Under the pieces are notes generated by a model. The model worked only from the letters and a program-made list of their open reading frames with translations, did not search any database and was not told the origin of the DNA. Positions 1-7,156 of a stretch of 10,420 nt of DNA are shown here, piece by piece. Numbering within the stretch: position 1 is the stretch's first letter; every line of letters begins with the position of its first letter. Source of the DNA: CAZIIK01 sp964539235 (GTDB lineage: Bacteria; Pseudomonadota; Gammaproteobacteria; Francisellales; CACEW01); assembly GCA_964539235.1 (NCBI GenBank), contig CAZIIK010000099.1, positions 1-10,420 of the forward strand, read 5' to 3'. The position numbers and the translations under genes were made by a program.

Positions 1-138
1 AGGTAAATTCCTACGCTCTACTCACCCGTCCGCCACTCGCCATCTGCAGTGCAAGCACTACAATGCTGCCGTCCGACTTGCATGTGTTAAGCATGCCACC
101 AGCGTTCAATCTGAGCCAGGATCAAACTCTTCAGTTTA
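1..138 (-). rRNA. rrs: 16S ribosomal RNA, 5' end (partial)
   Basis: Read on the minus strand, this is the first ~138 nt of a bacterial 16S rRNA. It holds the universal start AGAGTTTGATCCTGGCTCAG (the 27F site), then the conserved blocks GAACGCTGGTGGCATGCTTA and ACACATGCAAGTCG, and later GGCGGACGGGTGAGTA near the window edge. The remainder of the gene lies to the left, outside the window. The 5' boundary (about 137-139) is set by analogy with E. coli 16S, which begins about eight bases before AGAGTTTGAT. The short variable region 1 and the block GGCGAGTGGCGGACGGGTGA suit a gammaproteobacterium, with a Legionella/Coxiella-like feel, but this much sequence does not fix the genus. It is transcribed in the same direction as tyrS. 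Confidence 0.97.
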
Positions 139-236
139 ATCATTTTTTAAATTGACTGGTCCCGCATTTCATTGCTTTTTTGCTTATCATTTTTAATGAA
201 CTCGGCGAGGAAATCTGCTCCCGCTCGCCGCAAGAG
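139..236 (-). other. 16S rRNA leader (precursor 5' region)
   Basis: This is the roughly 100-nt transcribed leader between the predicted rrn start (about 236) and mature 16S. On the minus strand it begins with a GC-rich hairpin whose 7-bp arms CGGCGAG and CTCGCCG lie at 230-224 and 209-203, with a 14-nt loop. An A-rich stretch follows, leading into the mature 16S end. The hairpin is not followed by a T-run, so it does not look like a terminator. I could not identify a convincing boxA antitermination element. RNase III processing normally occurs in this region, but the pairing 3' flank of 16S is outside the window. Confidence 0.6.
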
Positions 237-242
237 GTTGGC

Positions 243-290
243 ATTATACTCACGACTTGTTTGGCGTCAACTCATTTTTTTACTTTTTTA
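243..290 (-). promoter_or_regulatory. rRNA operon promoter (sigma70, with UP-like element)
   Basis: The minus strand carries TTGACG (270-265), a 16-bp spacer and a perfect TATAAT (248-243), an almost consensus sigma70 promoter. Transcription should start near 236, about 100 nt before mature 16S. Just upstream is an A-rich block (290-271, TAAAAAAGTAAAAAAATGAG) resembling an UP element, which boosts rrn promoters by contacting the RNA polymerase alpha subunits. It sits in the gap between the tyrS stop and 16S, so the rRNA operon has its own strong promoter and does not depend on readthrough from tyrS. Confidence 0.85.
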
Positions 291-293
291 TTC

Positions 294-323
294 GGCCGTA
301 ATATTTGGCATAAAACCACGGCC
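294..323 (-). repeat. Inverted repeat between tyrS and the rrn promoter
   Basis: On the minus strand GGCCGT (323-318) and ACGGCC (299-294) form a 6-bp stem around an 18-nt AT-rich loop, just after the tyrS stop. A smaller hairpin, CGCTT-GTTTTTG-AAGCG followed by TTT, overlaps the tyrS end at about 346-330. Either could help end tyrS transcription before the rrn promoter. Neither has a proper T-tract, so a terminator role is only a guess. Confidence 0.3.
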
Positions 324-347
324 AGAAACGCTTCAAAAACAAGCGCT

Positions 348-1547
348 TTACTGAATATTCACCTTAGCAAATCGACGTTTACCGACCTGAAAGATTTTGC
401 TATCACCAGCAGAAAAACCAACTGTCTTATCCATGACCTTTTCACCATCCACACGAACAGCTCCTTGGCGAATCATCCGAAAAGCATCTGAAGTACTCTC
501 GACTAACCCAGCCTCTTTTAGCACATGACCGATCAGCACATCACCTTCTGTCGCCATGACAGAGACCTCTGGCATATCATCCGGCATTTGGCCACGCTGA
601 AACTGCTGTACAAACGCCTCATATGCCTGCTCAGCATCTGCAGCACTGTGATAACGCGCCGCCAGTTCCTTTGCCAATTCCACTTTAACATCGCGCGGGT
701 TTTTACCGGCCGCTACTGCTTGGCGCAATTCATTAATCTCAGGCAACGTACGGAAACTGAGCAATTCGTAATAACGCCACATCAAGTCATCTGATACCGA
801 CATCACCTTGCCAAAAATTTCCTGTGCTGATTCGCTGATACCAATATAATTCCCCAAAGATTTAGACATCTTATTGACGCCGTCTAGACCTTCTAATAAT
901 GGCATCGTCATCACTACTTGCTGCGACTGCCCATACGCTTTTTGCAATTCACGCCCCACCAGCAAATTAAAACGCTGATCAGTCCCGCCCAATTCAATAT
1001 CGGCTTCTAACGCTACCGAATCATAACCCTGTAATAAAGGATAAAGAAACTCATGGATTGCAATCGGCTGCCCCGATTTATAACGCTTACTAAAATCTTC
1101 GCGTTCCAGCATCCGCGCCACGGTTGAATGTGCTGCCAGCTGGATTAAGTACCCCATGGATTTGTCCGCCATCCATTCTGAATTTAATACCACCCGCGTT
1201 TTTTCAGGATCCAGAATCTTAAATACTTGCTGCCGATAAGTCTGTGCATTTTCAGCCACCTGCTCAGCCGTTAATGGTTTACGCGTAACATTTTTACCAG
1301 TTGGATCACCAATACGGCCGGTAAAATCTCCAATCAAGAAAATCACTTCATGCCCCAGATCCTGGAACTGCCGCATCTTGGTTAATAAAACTGTATGCCC
1401 TAAATGCAAATCAGGTGCGGTCGGATCGAAACCGGCCTTAATGCGTAACGGTCGACCCAGCTTAAGCTTCTCCAGCAAAGCTTCTTCCAATAAAACCTCA
1501 TCTACACCACGTTTAATTTGCGCTAAAACCTGATCAATTGAAGACAC
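348..1547 (-). CDS. tyrS: Tyrosyl-tRNA synthetase
   Basis: Cytoplasmic class I aminoacyl-tRNA synthetase that joins tyrosine to tRNA-Tyr using ATP. With the GTG start the protein has 399 residues, the usual size for the TyrRS type found in Pseudomonas and relatives. The nucleotide-binding HIGH motif is HLGH at about 48-51, within GFDPTAPDLHLGH. IGDFTGRIGDPTG follows, the tyrosine-site segment LGGTDQRFNLL lies near 186-196, and KMSKS is at about 226-230. The last ~65 residues form an S4-type RNA-binding domain. Start choice: no in-frame ATG exists. GTG at 1547 has GGATGGA about six bases upstream and gives the N-terminus MSSIDQVLAQIKRG, which fits the family. TTG at 1553 is the alternative but sits too close to the ribosome site. 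The stop is TAA. The gene looks intact and is divergent from the next gene. Confidence 0.97.
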   Translation of the reverse strand: MSSIDQVLAQIKRGVDEVLLEEALLEKLKLGRPLRIKAGFDPTAPDLHLGHTVLLTKMRQFQDLGHEVIFLIGDFTGRIGDPTGKNVTRKPLTAEQVAENAQTYRQQVFKILDPEKTRVVLNSEWMADKSMGYLIQLAAHSTVARMLEREDFSKRYKSGQPIAIHEFLYPLLQGYDSVALEADIELGGTDQRFNLLVGRELQKAYGQSQQVVMTMPLLEGLDGVNKMSKSLGNYIGISESAQEIFGKVMSVSDDLMWRYYELLSFRTLPEINELRQAVAAGKNPRDVKVELAKELAARYHSAADAEQAYEAFVQQFQRGQMPDDMPEVSVMATEGDVLIGHVLKEAGLVESTSDAFRMIRQGAVRVDGEKVMDKTVGFSAGDSKIFQVGKRRFAKVNIQ

Positions 1548-1561
1548 AATCAATCCATCCT

Positions 1562-2179
1562 ATGATTACAACCACGAAAGGCCCGTATGGTAAAGGAATG
1601 CGCGATTACAATAAAGCCAAACCGCCGACAAAAAAAAGCAACACCACACCATTAATCAAGCGCATCCCGCTGCGTTATTGGATGCTATCCTTTATCTTGG
1701 CAACAGGACTGGCCATGCACTTAAGCAGTCAGGTGTGGCAAAACCAGCACTACCATAAGGTACCAGCACCTTCCTTGGTCCCGACAAAGCCTCACACACA
1801 AGCCGAAATTTCTGTACGCAAAGGCCATATTTTACATTCATTCTATCGCGCTCTGATCCATGCCGGTTTATCAGCCAAGCAAGCACTCTCACTACAAAAA
1901 CACTTCTCACCTTATATTAACTACAACACATTGGGTTCAACTGACACCTTTCAAGTAATCACCAACAACCAACACAAAATCCTAGCGGCCTCCATTCAGC
2001 ATAGGCACCATCGCTATGCCTTGCTGTTATCGCCTACCCAGCCAGCAAAATTTTTCGCTCAATCTACTGGCCTCAGCCAGCAAAACTTCAGCCTCAAAAC
2101 CTTCTACGAACATCACGCACATAAAACCCATATACCTATTTCTTTATCCACACGGACTCAGATTCATGAGAAATACTGA
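1562..2179 (+). CDS. Membrane-anchored protein, truncated M23-type (LytM) N-terminal part
   Basis: About 205 residues from ATG 1562 (ATG 1598 is also possible; no clear ribosome site marks either). A basic N-terminus is followed by one membrane segment at about 39-57 (WMLSFILATGLAMHL) and then a periplasmic region. Residues from KGHILHSFYRALIHAGLS through DTFQVI resemble the LysM/OapA-like N-terminal part of gammaproteobacterial M23 peptidases. FFAQSTGLSQQNFSL resembles the linker that normally precedes the catalytic domain. The zinc-binding HxxxD and HxH motifs of M23 are absent, because the frame stops at TGA right where that domain should start. In Pseudomonas the gene between tyrS and anmK is a full-length M23 peptidase of over 400 residues, so this looks like a C-terminally truncated remnant. 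It may still act as a non-catalytic cell-wall protein. Its end overlaps the anmK start by 14 bases. Family assignment rests on position and weak sequence resemblance. Confidence 0.6.
   Translation: MITTTKGPYGKGMRDYNKAKPPTKKSNTTPLIKRIPLRYWMLSFILATGLAMHLSSQVWQNQHYHKVPAPSLVPTKPHTQAEISVRKGHILHSFYRALIHAGLSAKQALSLQKHFSPYINYNTLGSTDTFQVITNNQHKILAASIQHRHHRYALLLSPTQPAKFFAQSTGLSQQNFSLKTFYEHHAHKTHIPISLSTRTQIHEKY
2039..2097 (+). repeat. Imperfect 35-bp tandem repeat in the M23-like gene
   Basis: The 12-mer CAGCCAGCAAAA occurs exactly at 2039-2050 and again at 2074-2085. Similarity continues for about 24 bases (19 of 24 match). The spacing of 35 is not a multiple of three, so the same peptide (SQQNFSL) is encoded in two frames. 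A tandem duplication or slippage event here could have contributed to the early stop of the gene. It could also be coincidence within Gln/Ala-rich coding sequence. Confidence 0.4.
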
Positions 2180-3248
2180 ACATTATATTGGCCTTATGTC
2201 GGGGACCAGCTTAGATGGCATCGACTCGGTAATCGCTTCATTTGACACGCAAACCGTTATCCACGCACACCATTTTCAGCCTTATCCAAAAGCTATCAAA
2301 CACGCACTCACCCAGCTCATTGATCAACAACACGGCACACTGCTGGAGATAGGCACACTGCAACAACATCTTTCCATCTTATATGCGCAAGCCGTTAATA
2401 CGCTCAAACAGCGACACCCCCAACTAGCCTCATCACTTCAAGCCGTTGGCTGCCACGGCCAAACCATCTACCACCAACCTGAAGGCGAACAACGCTTTAG
2501 TTGGCAGCTGATCAATGCCCACACACTGGCGCAGCATATTCAATTACCCATCATCACTGATTTTCGCGGTATGCATATGGCACTCGGCGGCCAAGGCGCT
2601 CCCCTTGCACCGCTGTTTCATGATGCCGTATTCAGACATCCTCACGTGAGCCGCGCTATTGTGAATATTGGCGGCATTTCAAACATTTCAATACTGAAAC
2701 CTGACGCTCCGTTGTTAGGTTTTGATACCGGGCCTGGTAATACATTGCTCGACCAATGGATACAGAAACACCAACACCAAGCCTATGATCACAATGGTCA
2801 ATGGGCCGCAACGGGCACCTGCAATACAACTTTACTCAACCGCTTACTGGAAGATGACTTTTTCAAACAACCCGCTCCCAAATCAACTGGCCGCGAAATA
2901 TTTAATCTAGCCTGGCTGGAATCTCATTTACATGACAGTGCAGACACACCGGCTAATGTTCAAACCACCTTGACCGAACTCACTGCATGCACCATCACGC
3001 AAAGCTTATCCCATGACCCAGTTGACGAAATTTATCTGTGTGGTGGCGGCGCACGTAACCGTTTTTTGCTGGAACGACTTAAAGCCTTAAGTACTCAAAC
3101 CATACAAACAACTGAGACATTAGGCATTGCCTGCGACCAAGTCGAAGCCAGCTTAATCGCCTGGCTCACTCAAAAACGCTTTCAGCAAGAACGCTTAAGC
3201 CTGAACGGTAAAAAACCCATATTGATGGGCGTTATCTATACGCCTTAA
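2166..3248 (+). CDS. anmK: Anhydro-N-acetylmuramic acid kinase
   Basis: Cytoplasmic sugar kinase of peptidoglycan recycling. It hydrolyses the 1,6-anhydro bond of anhydroMurNAc and phosphorylates the sugar with ATP, giving MurNAc-6-phosphate. From ATG 2166 the protein has 360 residues, typical for the family. The phosphate-binding motif GLMSGTSLDGID is at 9-20 and VNIGGISNIS begins at 166. GFDTGPGN is at 185-192 and includes the conserved catalytic Asp (187). CGGGARN lies near 290. An upstream in-frame extension to 2016 is only the shadow of the preceding gene, because family proteins begin a few residues before GLMSGTS. No strong ribosome site precedes the start. Translation is probably coupled to the upstream gene, whose stop lies inside the first codons of anmK. 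The stop is TAA and no damage is seen. Confidence 0.97.
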   Translation: MRNTEHYIGLMSGTSLDGIDSVIASFDTQTVIHAHHFQPYPKAIKHALTQLIDQQHGTLLEIGTLQQHLSILYAQAVNTLKQRHPQLASSLQAVGCHGQTIYHQPEGEQRFSWQLINAHTLAQHIQLPIITDFRGMHMALGGQGAPLAPLFHDAVFRHPHVSRAIVNIGGISNISILKPDAPLLGFDTGPGNTLLDQWIQKHQHQAYDHNGQWAATGTCNTTLLNRLLEDDFFKQPAPKSTGREIFNLAWLESHLHDSADTPANVQTTLTELTACTITQSLSHDPVDEIYLCGGGARNRFLLERLKALSTQTIQTTETLGIACDQVEASLIAWLTQKRFQQERLSLNGKKPILMGVIYTP

Positions 3249-3292
3249 AATCTCACTCAACCTTACGCAATGCTCCACATAAAGGAACACCC

Positions 3293-4438
3293 ATGCACAG
3301 AATTTTGCATTTATCACTCACCACATTGTTTGCCGGTAGTATCACCATAGTTCAAGCGGCATCAATCAAAACCACTGCGGTAGCTTTCAGCGACCTACCT
3401 GGTTGGCAGTATAGCCAGCCACAACAGACCATTCCTGCCTTAAAGCGTTCTTGCCAGCATGCACTTAAATACGCACGTTACCGCTCTCATAAAGACCCAC
3501 GCGCAAACCCAATTTGGTTACGCACATGCCGCCAAGTGCTATCACTGCCGCACGCTATGCAAGCAGCTGAATCCCGCCGTTTTTTAATGCGCCACTACAC
3601 ACCTTATCGTGTCGCCAATGCTGAGGGCAATACCACTGGGACTTTCACCGGTTACTATCAACCGCTCATCAAAGGCAGCCTGACACGCACGGCGCAATAT
3701 CGCGTACCCATTTACGGCAAACCCAAAGCCTTAACCCGCATCAAAATCAATGGACGCTCGACGTATCGTTTAAAAACAGACTCGGGTTACCAACGCATGG
3801 GCAGCCGCGCTGCAATCAGCGCAGGACCTTTACTGCCCAACACACCAGTTATTGCTTGGGTACAGAGCAAAGTTGACCGATTCTTCCTGCAAATTCAAGG
3901 CTCAGGCGGAATTATCTTACCCAACGGGAAACTGCAGTACCTGGGCTACAACGGCCAGAATGGCTATAAGTACTATCCGATTGGGCGCTATCTGGTAAAA
4001 ACTGGCGCGATCCAGCCTAAGAACATTTCCATGCAAAGCATACGCGCTTGGCTGGAACAACATCCTCAACAAACACAACGCGTGATGAATCTGAATCCGT
4101 CCTTCGTTTTTTTCCGCCCACCAAATGTACAGCAACCCATTGGTGGTCAAGGCGTTGAGCTGACGCCAGGGCGTTCATTAGCCATTGACCACCGTTTATT
4201 TACCTACGGCTCACTATTCTGGCTATCAACGCATTACCCCAAAGTCGAGCATGGCAAAATTGTAACCGGCCAACCATTACAAAGACTTATGGTGGCGCAA
4301 GACACTGGCGGTGCCATCAAAGGGGCTGTACGTGGCGATGTCTTCTGGGGCAATAATGACCGCTCTGCCTGGCTAGCGGGTCATATGCAATCGACAGGGC
4401 GTTACTGGCTACTCATGCCAAAAGGCCTTAACCCATGA
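3293..4438 (+). CDS. mltA: Murein lytic transglycosylase A
   Basis: Cleaves the MurNAc-GlcNAc bond of peptidoglycan non-hydrolytically, leaving 1,6-anhydroMurNAc ends, which are the substrate source for AnmK encoded just upstream. It has 381 residues. A signal peptide (about 1-22, ending VQA) is followed by the MltA barrel domain with FTGYYQPLIKG, then FFLQIQGSGGI, and the C-terminal 3D-type domain. That domain includes LFTYGSLFWL and MVAQDTGGAIKG. Asp337 in DTGGAI matches the catalytic Asp of E. coli MltA. AAAGGA (3281-3286) lies six bases before the ATG, a good ribosome site. It probably forms an operon with anmK (44-bp gap). Unlike E. coli MltA there is no lipobox cysteine at the end of the signal peptide, so it is predicted to be a soluble periplasmic enzyme rather than an outer-membrane lipoprotein. 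Confidence 0.95.
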   Translation: MHRILHLSLTTLFAGSITIVQAASIKTTAVAFSDLPGWQYSQPQQTIPALKRSCQHALKYARYRSHKDPRANPIWLRTCRQVLSLPHAMQAAESRRFLMRHYTPYRVANAEGNTTGTFTGYYQPLIKGSLTRTAQYRVPIYGKPKALTRIKINGRSTYRLKTDSGYQRMGSRAAISAGPLLPNTPVIAWVQSKVDRFFLQIQGSGGIILPNGKLQYLGYNGQNGYKYYPIGRYLVKTGAIQPKNISMQSIRAWLEQHPQQTQRVMNLNPSFVFFRPPNVQQPIGGQGVELTPGRSLAIDHRLFTYGSLFWLSTHYPKVEHGKIVTGQPLQRLMVAQDTGGAIKGAVRGDVFWGNNDRSAWLAGHMQSTGRYWLLMPKGLNP

Positions 4439-4478
4439 TTTATTAAAAAGTTTATCTATATAAATAACACATAAAACC

Positions 4479-4516
4479 AGCAAATAATTTGCTAAAATAA
4501 ATAAAAAACATATAAG
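4479..4516 (+). promoter_or_regulatory. Candidate promoter with overlapping palindrome
   Basis: This is an 86-bp AT-rich gap after mltA. The palindrome AGCAAAT-A-ATTTGCT (4479-4493) has perfect 7-bp arms. TTGCTA (4489-4494), a 16-bp spacer and TATAAG (4511-4516) form a plausible sigma70 promoter for the gene at 4525. The palindrome covers the -35 element, as an operator would. If this promoter is real, the mRNA starts within a few bases of the ATG, so the message would have almost no leader. That agrees with the lack of any ribosome site before 4525. The region is so A+T rich that chance matches are likely. Confidence 0.35.
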
Positions 4517-4524
4517 ACCCTGAA

Positions 4525-5925
4525 ATGCACACGGATCGTGCTAACAGTGGATCAACAGCGCATTTAGCGCTCATTCAAGCCACTATCACTGTAAACTCAC
4601 AACTATTGGTTGCGAAACAATACCTCATTTGGGCAGCTCGCCAGGCGCTACCAGACCAGCACCATGGATTAACGACATCTCAATACCAAGCGGTATTCAG
4701 CAAAATTTTGGCACAACCTGAGCTTGAAGACGCTGTACTCGGCTACGCTGACCCTGCAACCATTGCTGGCGACGATACGGAAACCAAAGATGGTGATGAC
4801 CACCTGAAAGTCACGATCACCACGGATACAGACCCTTTAGCTGGTTTGGCAAAAAGCAAATCAAATACCGCGACTACCACAACATTCATCGGCAAATTAA
4901 GCCATACAACTTCGCTGTTATCACCTGCAGATCTAGCTCGTGGTGCAACAGCAGATCTGAGCACCATTATTCATGGTTATGCTGCATTGGCTAAAAATTA
5001 TGGGTACACGCTTCCACCGTCACCAACACCCAGCAGCCTCAGAAAAACACATGCCTTTCATGGCAAAGAATCAGAAGAAGCCCAAATCAAACATCAACGA
5101 CAATTGATTCGCAAAATAGCTGAAATCCTACGCCAACTCACCGCCTTCTTACACAGTCGTGCACCTTCAAGACGCCGCATGTTGACAACGAAAAAACATG
5201 ATTTTCCGCCTATTGCACAACATCTGCTGGAAAAATTCCCAGCAACAAAACACGCAGCTTCAATTGGTATTTCCGCACTACTGTTGGGTGCTTCACTGCA
5301 ACGCAATGAGATCCAGGTTGCACTGGAAATCGCAACGCAATATGGCGTCACATTTATCTTTCGAGATGGCAAACCTATTCATTACTTAAGCTGGGCGCAT
5401 GCGTATATGGCAGAAGCGCTAGCACGCCATCATTCTCAATCCAGTGAAGAAAAATCAGAGGATCGGCTGCCCGGCACAGACCTGTTACCCGGTGGTATAC
5501 GAACCCGGTCAACCAGTATAGAACCTCACACCCATGGTGCAGCGAAAAAAATGCTCTTAAAAGGCAAAACGGCCACCACAGGTCATGCTCAAGGCCAGCT
5601 CCATATTTCCCTGGAAGCAGCACACACGCAAGGCTATCGGGTCTATGATACTCAAAAAGATCGATTTATTGACCCATCCACATTAGAGCCGTTAAAAACA
5701 TCACTTCCAGCTAAAAAGCATTGCCATGCCTTACCGATTAAAGATGAACCTGACTTCAAGTTTGAAGTTGTCTGTGCCTTAAATACCAAGACTTCCAAAG
5801 ATTTAGATCGGCTACTCTCACAGCAAATTGGCATGTCACCCATACCAGACCCAAGACCTGAGTTTGCTGGCACCATGCTCTACTACTTTCCAACAGGTGG
5901 CATGCTGATCCGCTTAGTACCCTAG
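4525..5925 (+). CDS. Hypothetical protein, N-terminal segment up to an in-frame TAG
   Basis: A 466-residue frame from ATG 4525 to TAG 5923-5925. I do not recognise it. It has no signal peptide and no clear membrane segments. A helical N-terminus (about 10-60) is followed by a Thr/Asp-rich low-complexity stretch (about 82-125). A charged helical part (about 182-220) precedes a small hydrophobic stretch, AASIGISALLLGASL (244-258). The C-terminal part holds GYRVYDTQKDRFIDP (370-384) and FKFEVVCALN (411-420). No ribosome site is visible before the ATG. The same frame continues without any stop for 326 sense codons after the TAG, so this is probably the first 60% of one larger gene. It could instead be the first of two genes, because GGAAGG at 5926-5931 might serve a TTG restart at 5944. 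Large, cytosolic-looking and next to dotA, it might be a Dot/Icm substrate, but nothing in the sequence proves that. Confidence 0.6.
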   Translation: MHTDRANSGSTAHLALIQATITVNSQLLVAKQYLIWAARQALPDQHHGLTTSQYQAVFSKILAQPELEDAVLGYADPATIAGDDTETKDGDDHLKVTITTDTDPLAGLAKSKSNTATTTTFIGKLSHTTSLLSPADLARGATADLSTIIHGYAALAKNYGYTLPPSPTPSSLRKTHAFHGKESEEAQIKHQRQLIRKIAEILRQLTAFLHSRAPSRRRMLTTKKHDFPPIAQHLLEKFPATKHAASIGISALLLGASLQRNEIQVALEIATQYGVTFIFRDGKPIHYLSWAHAYMAEALARHHSQSSEEKSEDRLPGTDLLPGGIRTRSTSIEPHTHGAAKKMLLKGKTATTGHAQGQLHISLEAAHTQGYRVYDTQKDRFIDPSTLEPLKTSLPAKKHCHALPIKDEPDFKFEVVCALNTKTSKDLDRLLSQQIGMSPIPDPRPEFAGTMLYYFPTGGMLIRLVP

Positions 5926-7047
5926 GAAGGCCTTGCCAACTTTTTGCACCCAGATACAACGAGCGATGAGAAAGCCCCGGATTACGCCAGGAAGCTGCGT
6001 GAAAAAACCACAACTGATGAATTTGCCACGCAGGAATTCTGGACAGACGCACATCAAAAAATGTTTGGCCCCTACAATCCCGAACAGCGTTGGTACTGTT
6101 TTAACATACCTTGTCCAGATATGGCGTCTTCAGATGAACGCGGTCAACTGGATGTCAGTTTTGCCGAGCACAATTTAAGCACCGGCAGCATCGAGACGCA
6201 TGAAAGCGATATCGATCCACTGGGTGTGATTTTCCACGCCGATTTCAACTGGGAGAAACTGAAACGCGACCTGGGTATGTCGGATTTTCCCATGACCCAA
6301 GAAGCAGACTGCTCTACTATGGTGAATATTGCTGGATTAATACCCGGCAGCCAACTAACTGGTTTTGACTACCCAGCGGCTGCTATGTTGTATGAGCTCT
6401 TCAATCGGCGTTTAGGCCATATTCGTATTGCACATGCAGGTGAATATTGCACCCCAGTGATCCCGGGGGAGCAACCGGAAAAATGTTGCTTTATCGCGCC
6501 TTCAGCCAGCCGCGGTAATTTATTTGATAACTGTTACCACGCTGACACTGCAGCGCAAGTGGCACACTGGTTAAAACTTGAAGCTAAAAATGGCAGCCAA
6601 GTACGCCTACACCCGGCCTGGGAACGCTTTGGCGAAGCATTTAAAACCCTCAGCCAAATGGAAAATGCGCTATCACACCCTCATGACCATACTAAAAGCA
6701 ATGCACTAGCATTTGCCGAAAATCGCATTCATAGTGCCATACAAAAATGTCGCTGCCTCAGCACAGATAAAACATCTCGCGGCACGTATCGTTTAAAGTC
6801 AGCGCTTAAAGAAGCTTGGACATGCTTCAAACACGAAACTGACCAACTGGAGACAGAGTGCAAAAAAACACAGATCGCACCCCAAAAAACCAGCTGTAGT
6901 CACTGAACTCGAGCGCATGCACGCCAAAATCACCGAACATTGCCAACCTATGTTAACGGCATTACAAACTGATTACGCAGCACGCGCTGCGAATATTGGC
7001 TGCGCCACATGGGCATGACTCTGGCTAACAGCTTGCTGCAGCGGTAA
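5926..7047 (+). pseudogene. Hypothetical protein, C-terminal segment with a +1/-1 frame pair
   Basis: This continues the 4525 frame directly after TAG. It has no in-frame ATG until 6061; the only earlier candidate start is TTG 5944. The frame runs to TGA 6904-6906. It is rich in Cys, His and Trp, with WYCFNIPCPDM, FDYPAAAMLYELFNRR and a helical, Lys/Glu-rich end; I recognise no family. The formal stop at 6906 looks like the result of one extra A in the A7 run at 6862-6868. Dropping one A gives an open frame of protein-like sequence (PAVVTELERMHAKITEHCQP) to TGA 7016-7018. A second change near 6985-6993 (one base missing) returns to the original frame, which reads YWLRHMGMTLANSLLQR and ends at TAA 7045-7047. 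The inferred ancestral gene is therefore 4525-7047, about 840 codons. Its end converges on dotA. Confidence 0.5.
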
Positions 7048-7112
7048 ACCAGGGCCTACAGTTTTTCCAGCTTAAAACAGTTATATCAACAGAACCGGAA
7101 AGCCAACTTGCA

Positions 7113-7156
7113 CACCAAAACAGCACTTCGCCTATGATGAAGTATCTGTTTTGGTG
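7113..7156. repeat. Long hairpin over the dotA stop codon
   Basis: CACCAAAACAG (7113-7123) and CTGTTTTGGTG (7146-7156) are perfect 11-bp inverted arms. Inside them ACTTC (7125-7129) pairs with GAAGT (7139-7143) around a 9-nt loop, giving about 16 bp with one small internal bulge. The dotA stop (7132-7134) lies in the loop. The hairpin sits between convergent genes and works on either strand, so it could end or protect both transcripts. It has no T-tract on either side, so it is not a standard intrinsic terminator. Confidence 0.6.

Noticed and set aside
203..230. GC-rich hairpin as a terminator before 16S
   Set aside because: No T-run follows it on the minus strand, and it lies downstream of the strong rrn promoter, where termination would silence rRNA.
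172..491. Two short plus-strand frames over the rrn leader and the tyrS 3' end
   Set aside because: They lie over the rRNA promoter/leader and opposite tyrS codons, with low-complexity, non-protein-like sequence and no ribosome site.
2016..2165. N-terminal extension of anmK
   Set aside because: It is the out-of-frame shadow of the preceding gene. AnmK proteins begin a few residues before GLMSGTS, matching ATG 2166.
4439..4524. PmrA-type tandem site (cTTAATatT) upstream of the unknown gene
   Set aside because: The gap is A+T rich but does not contain two spaced copies of the motif.
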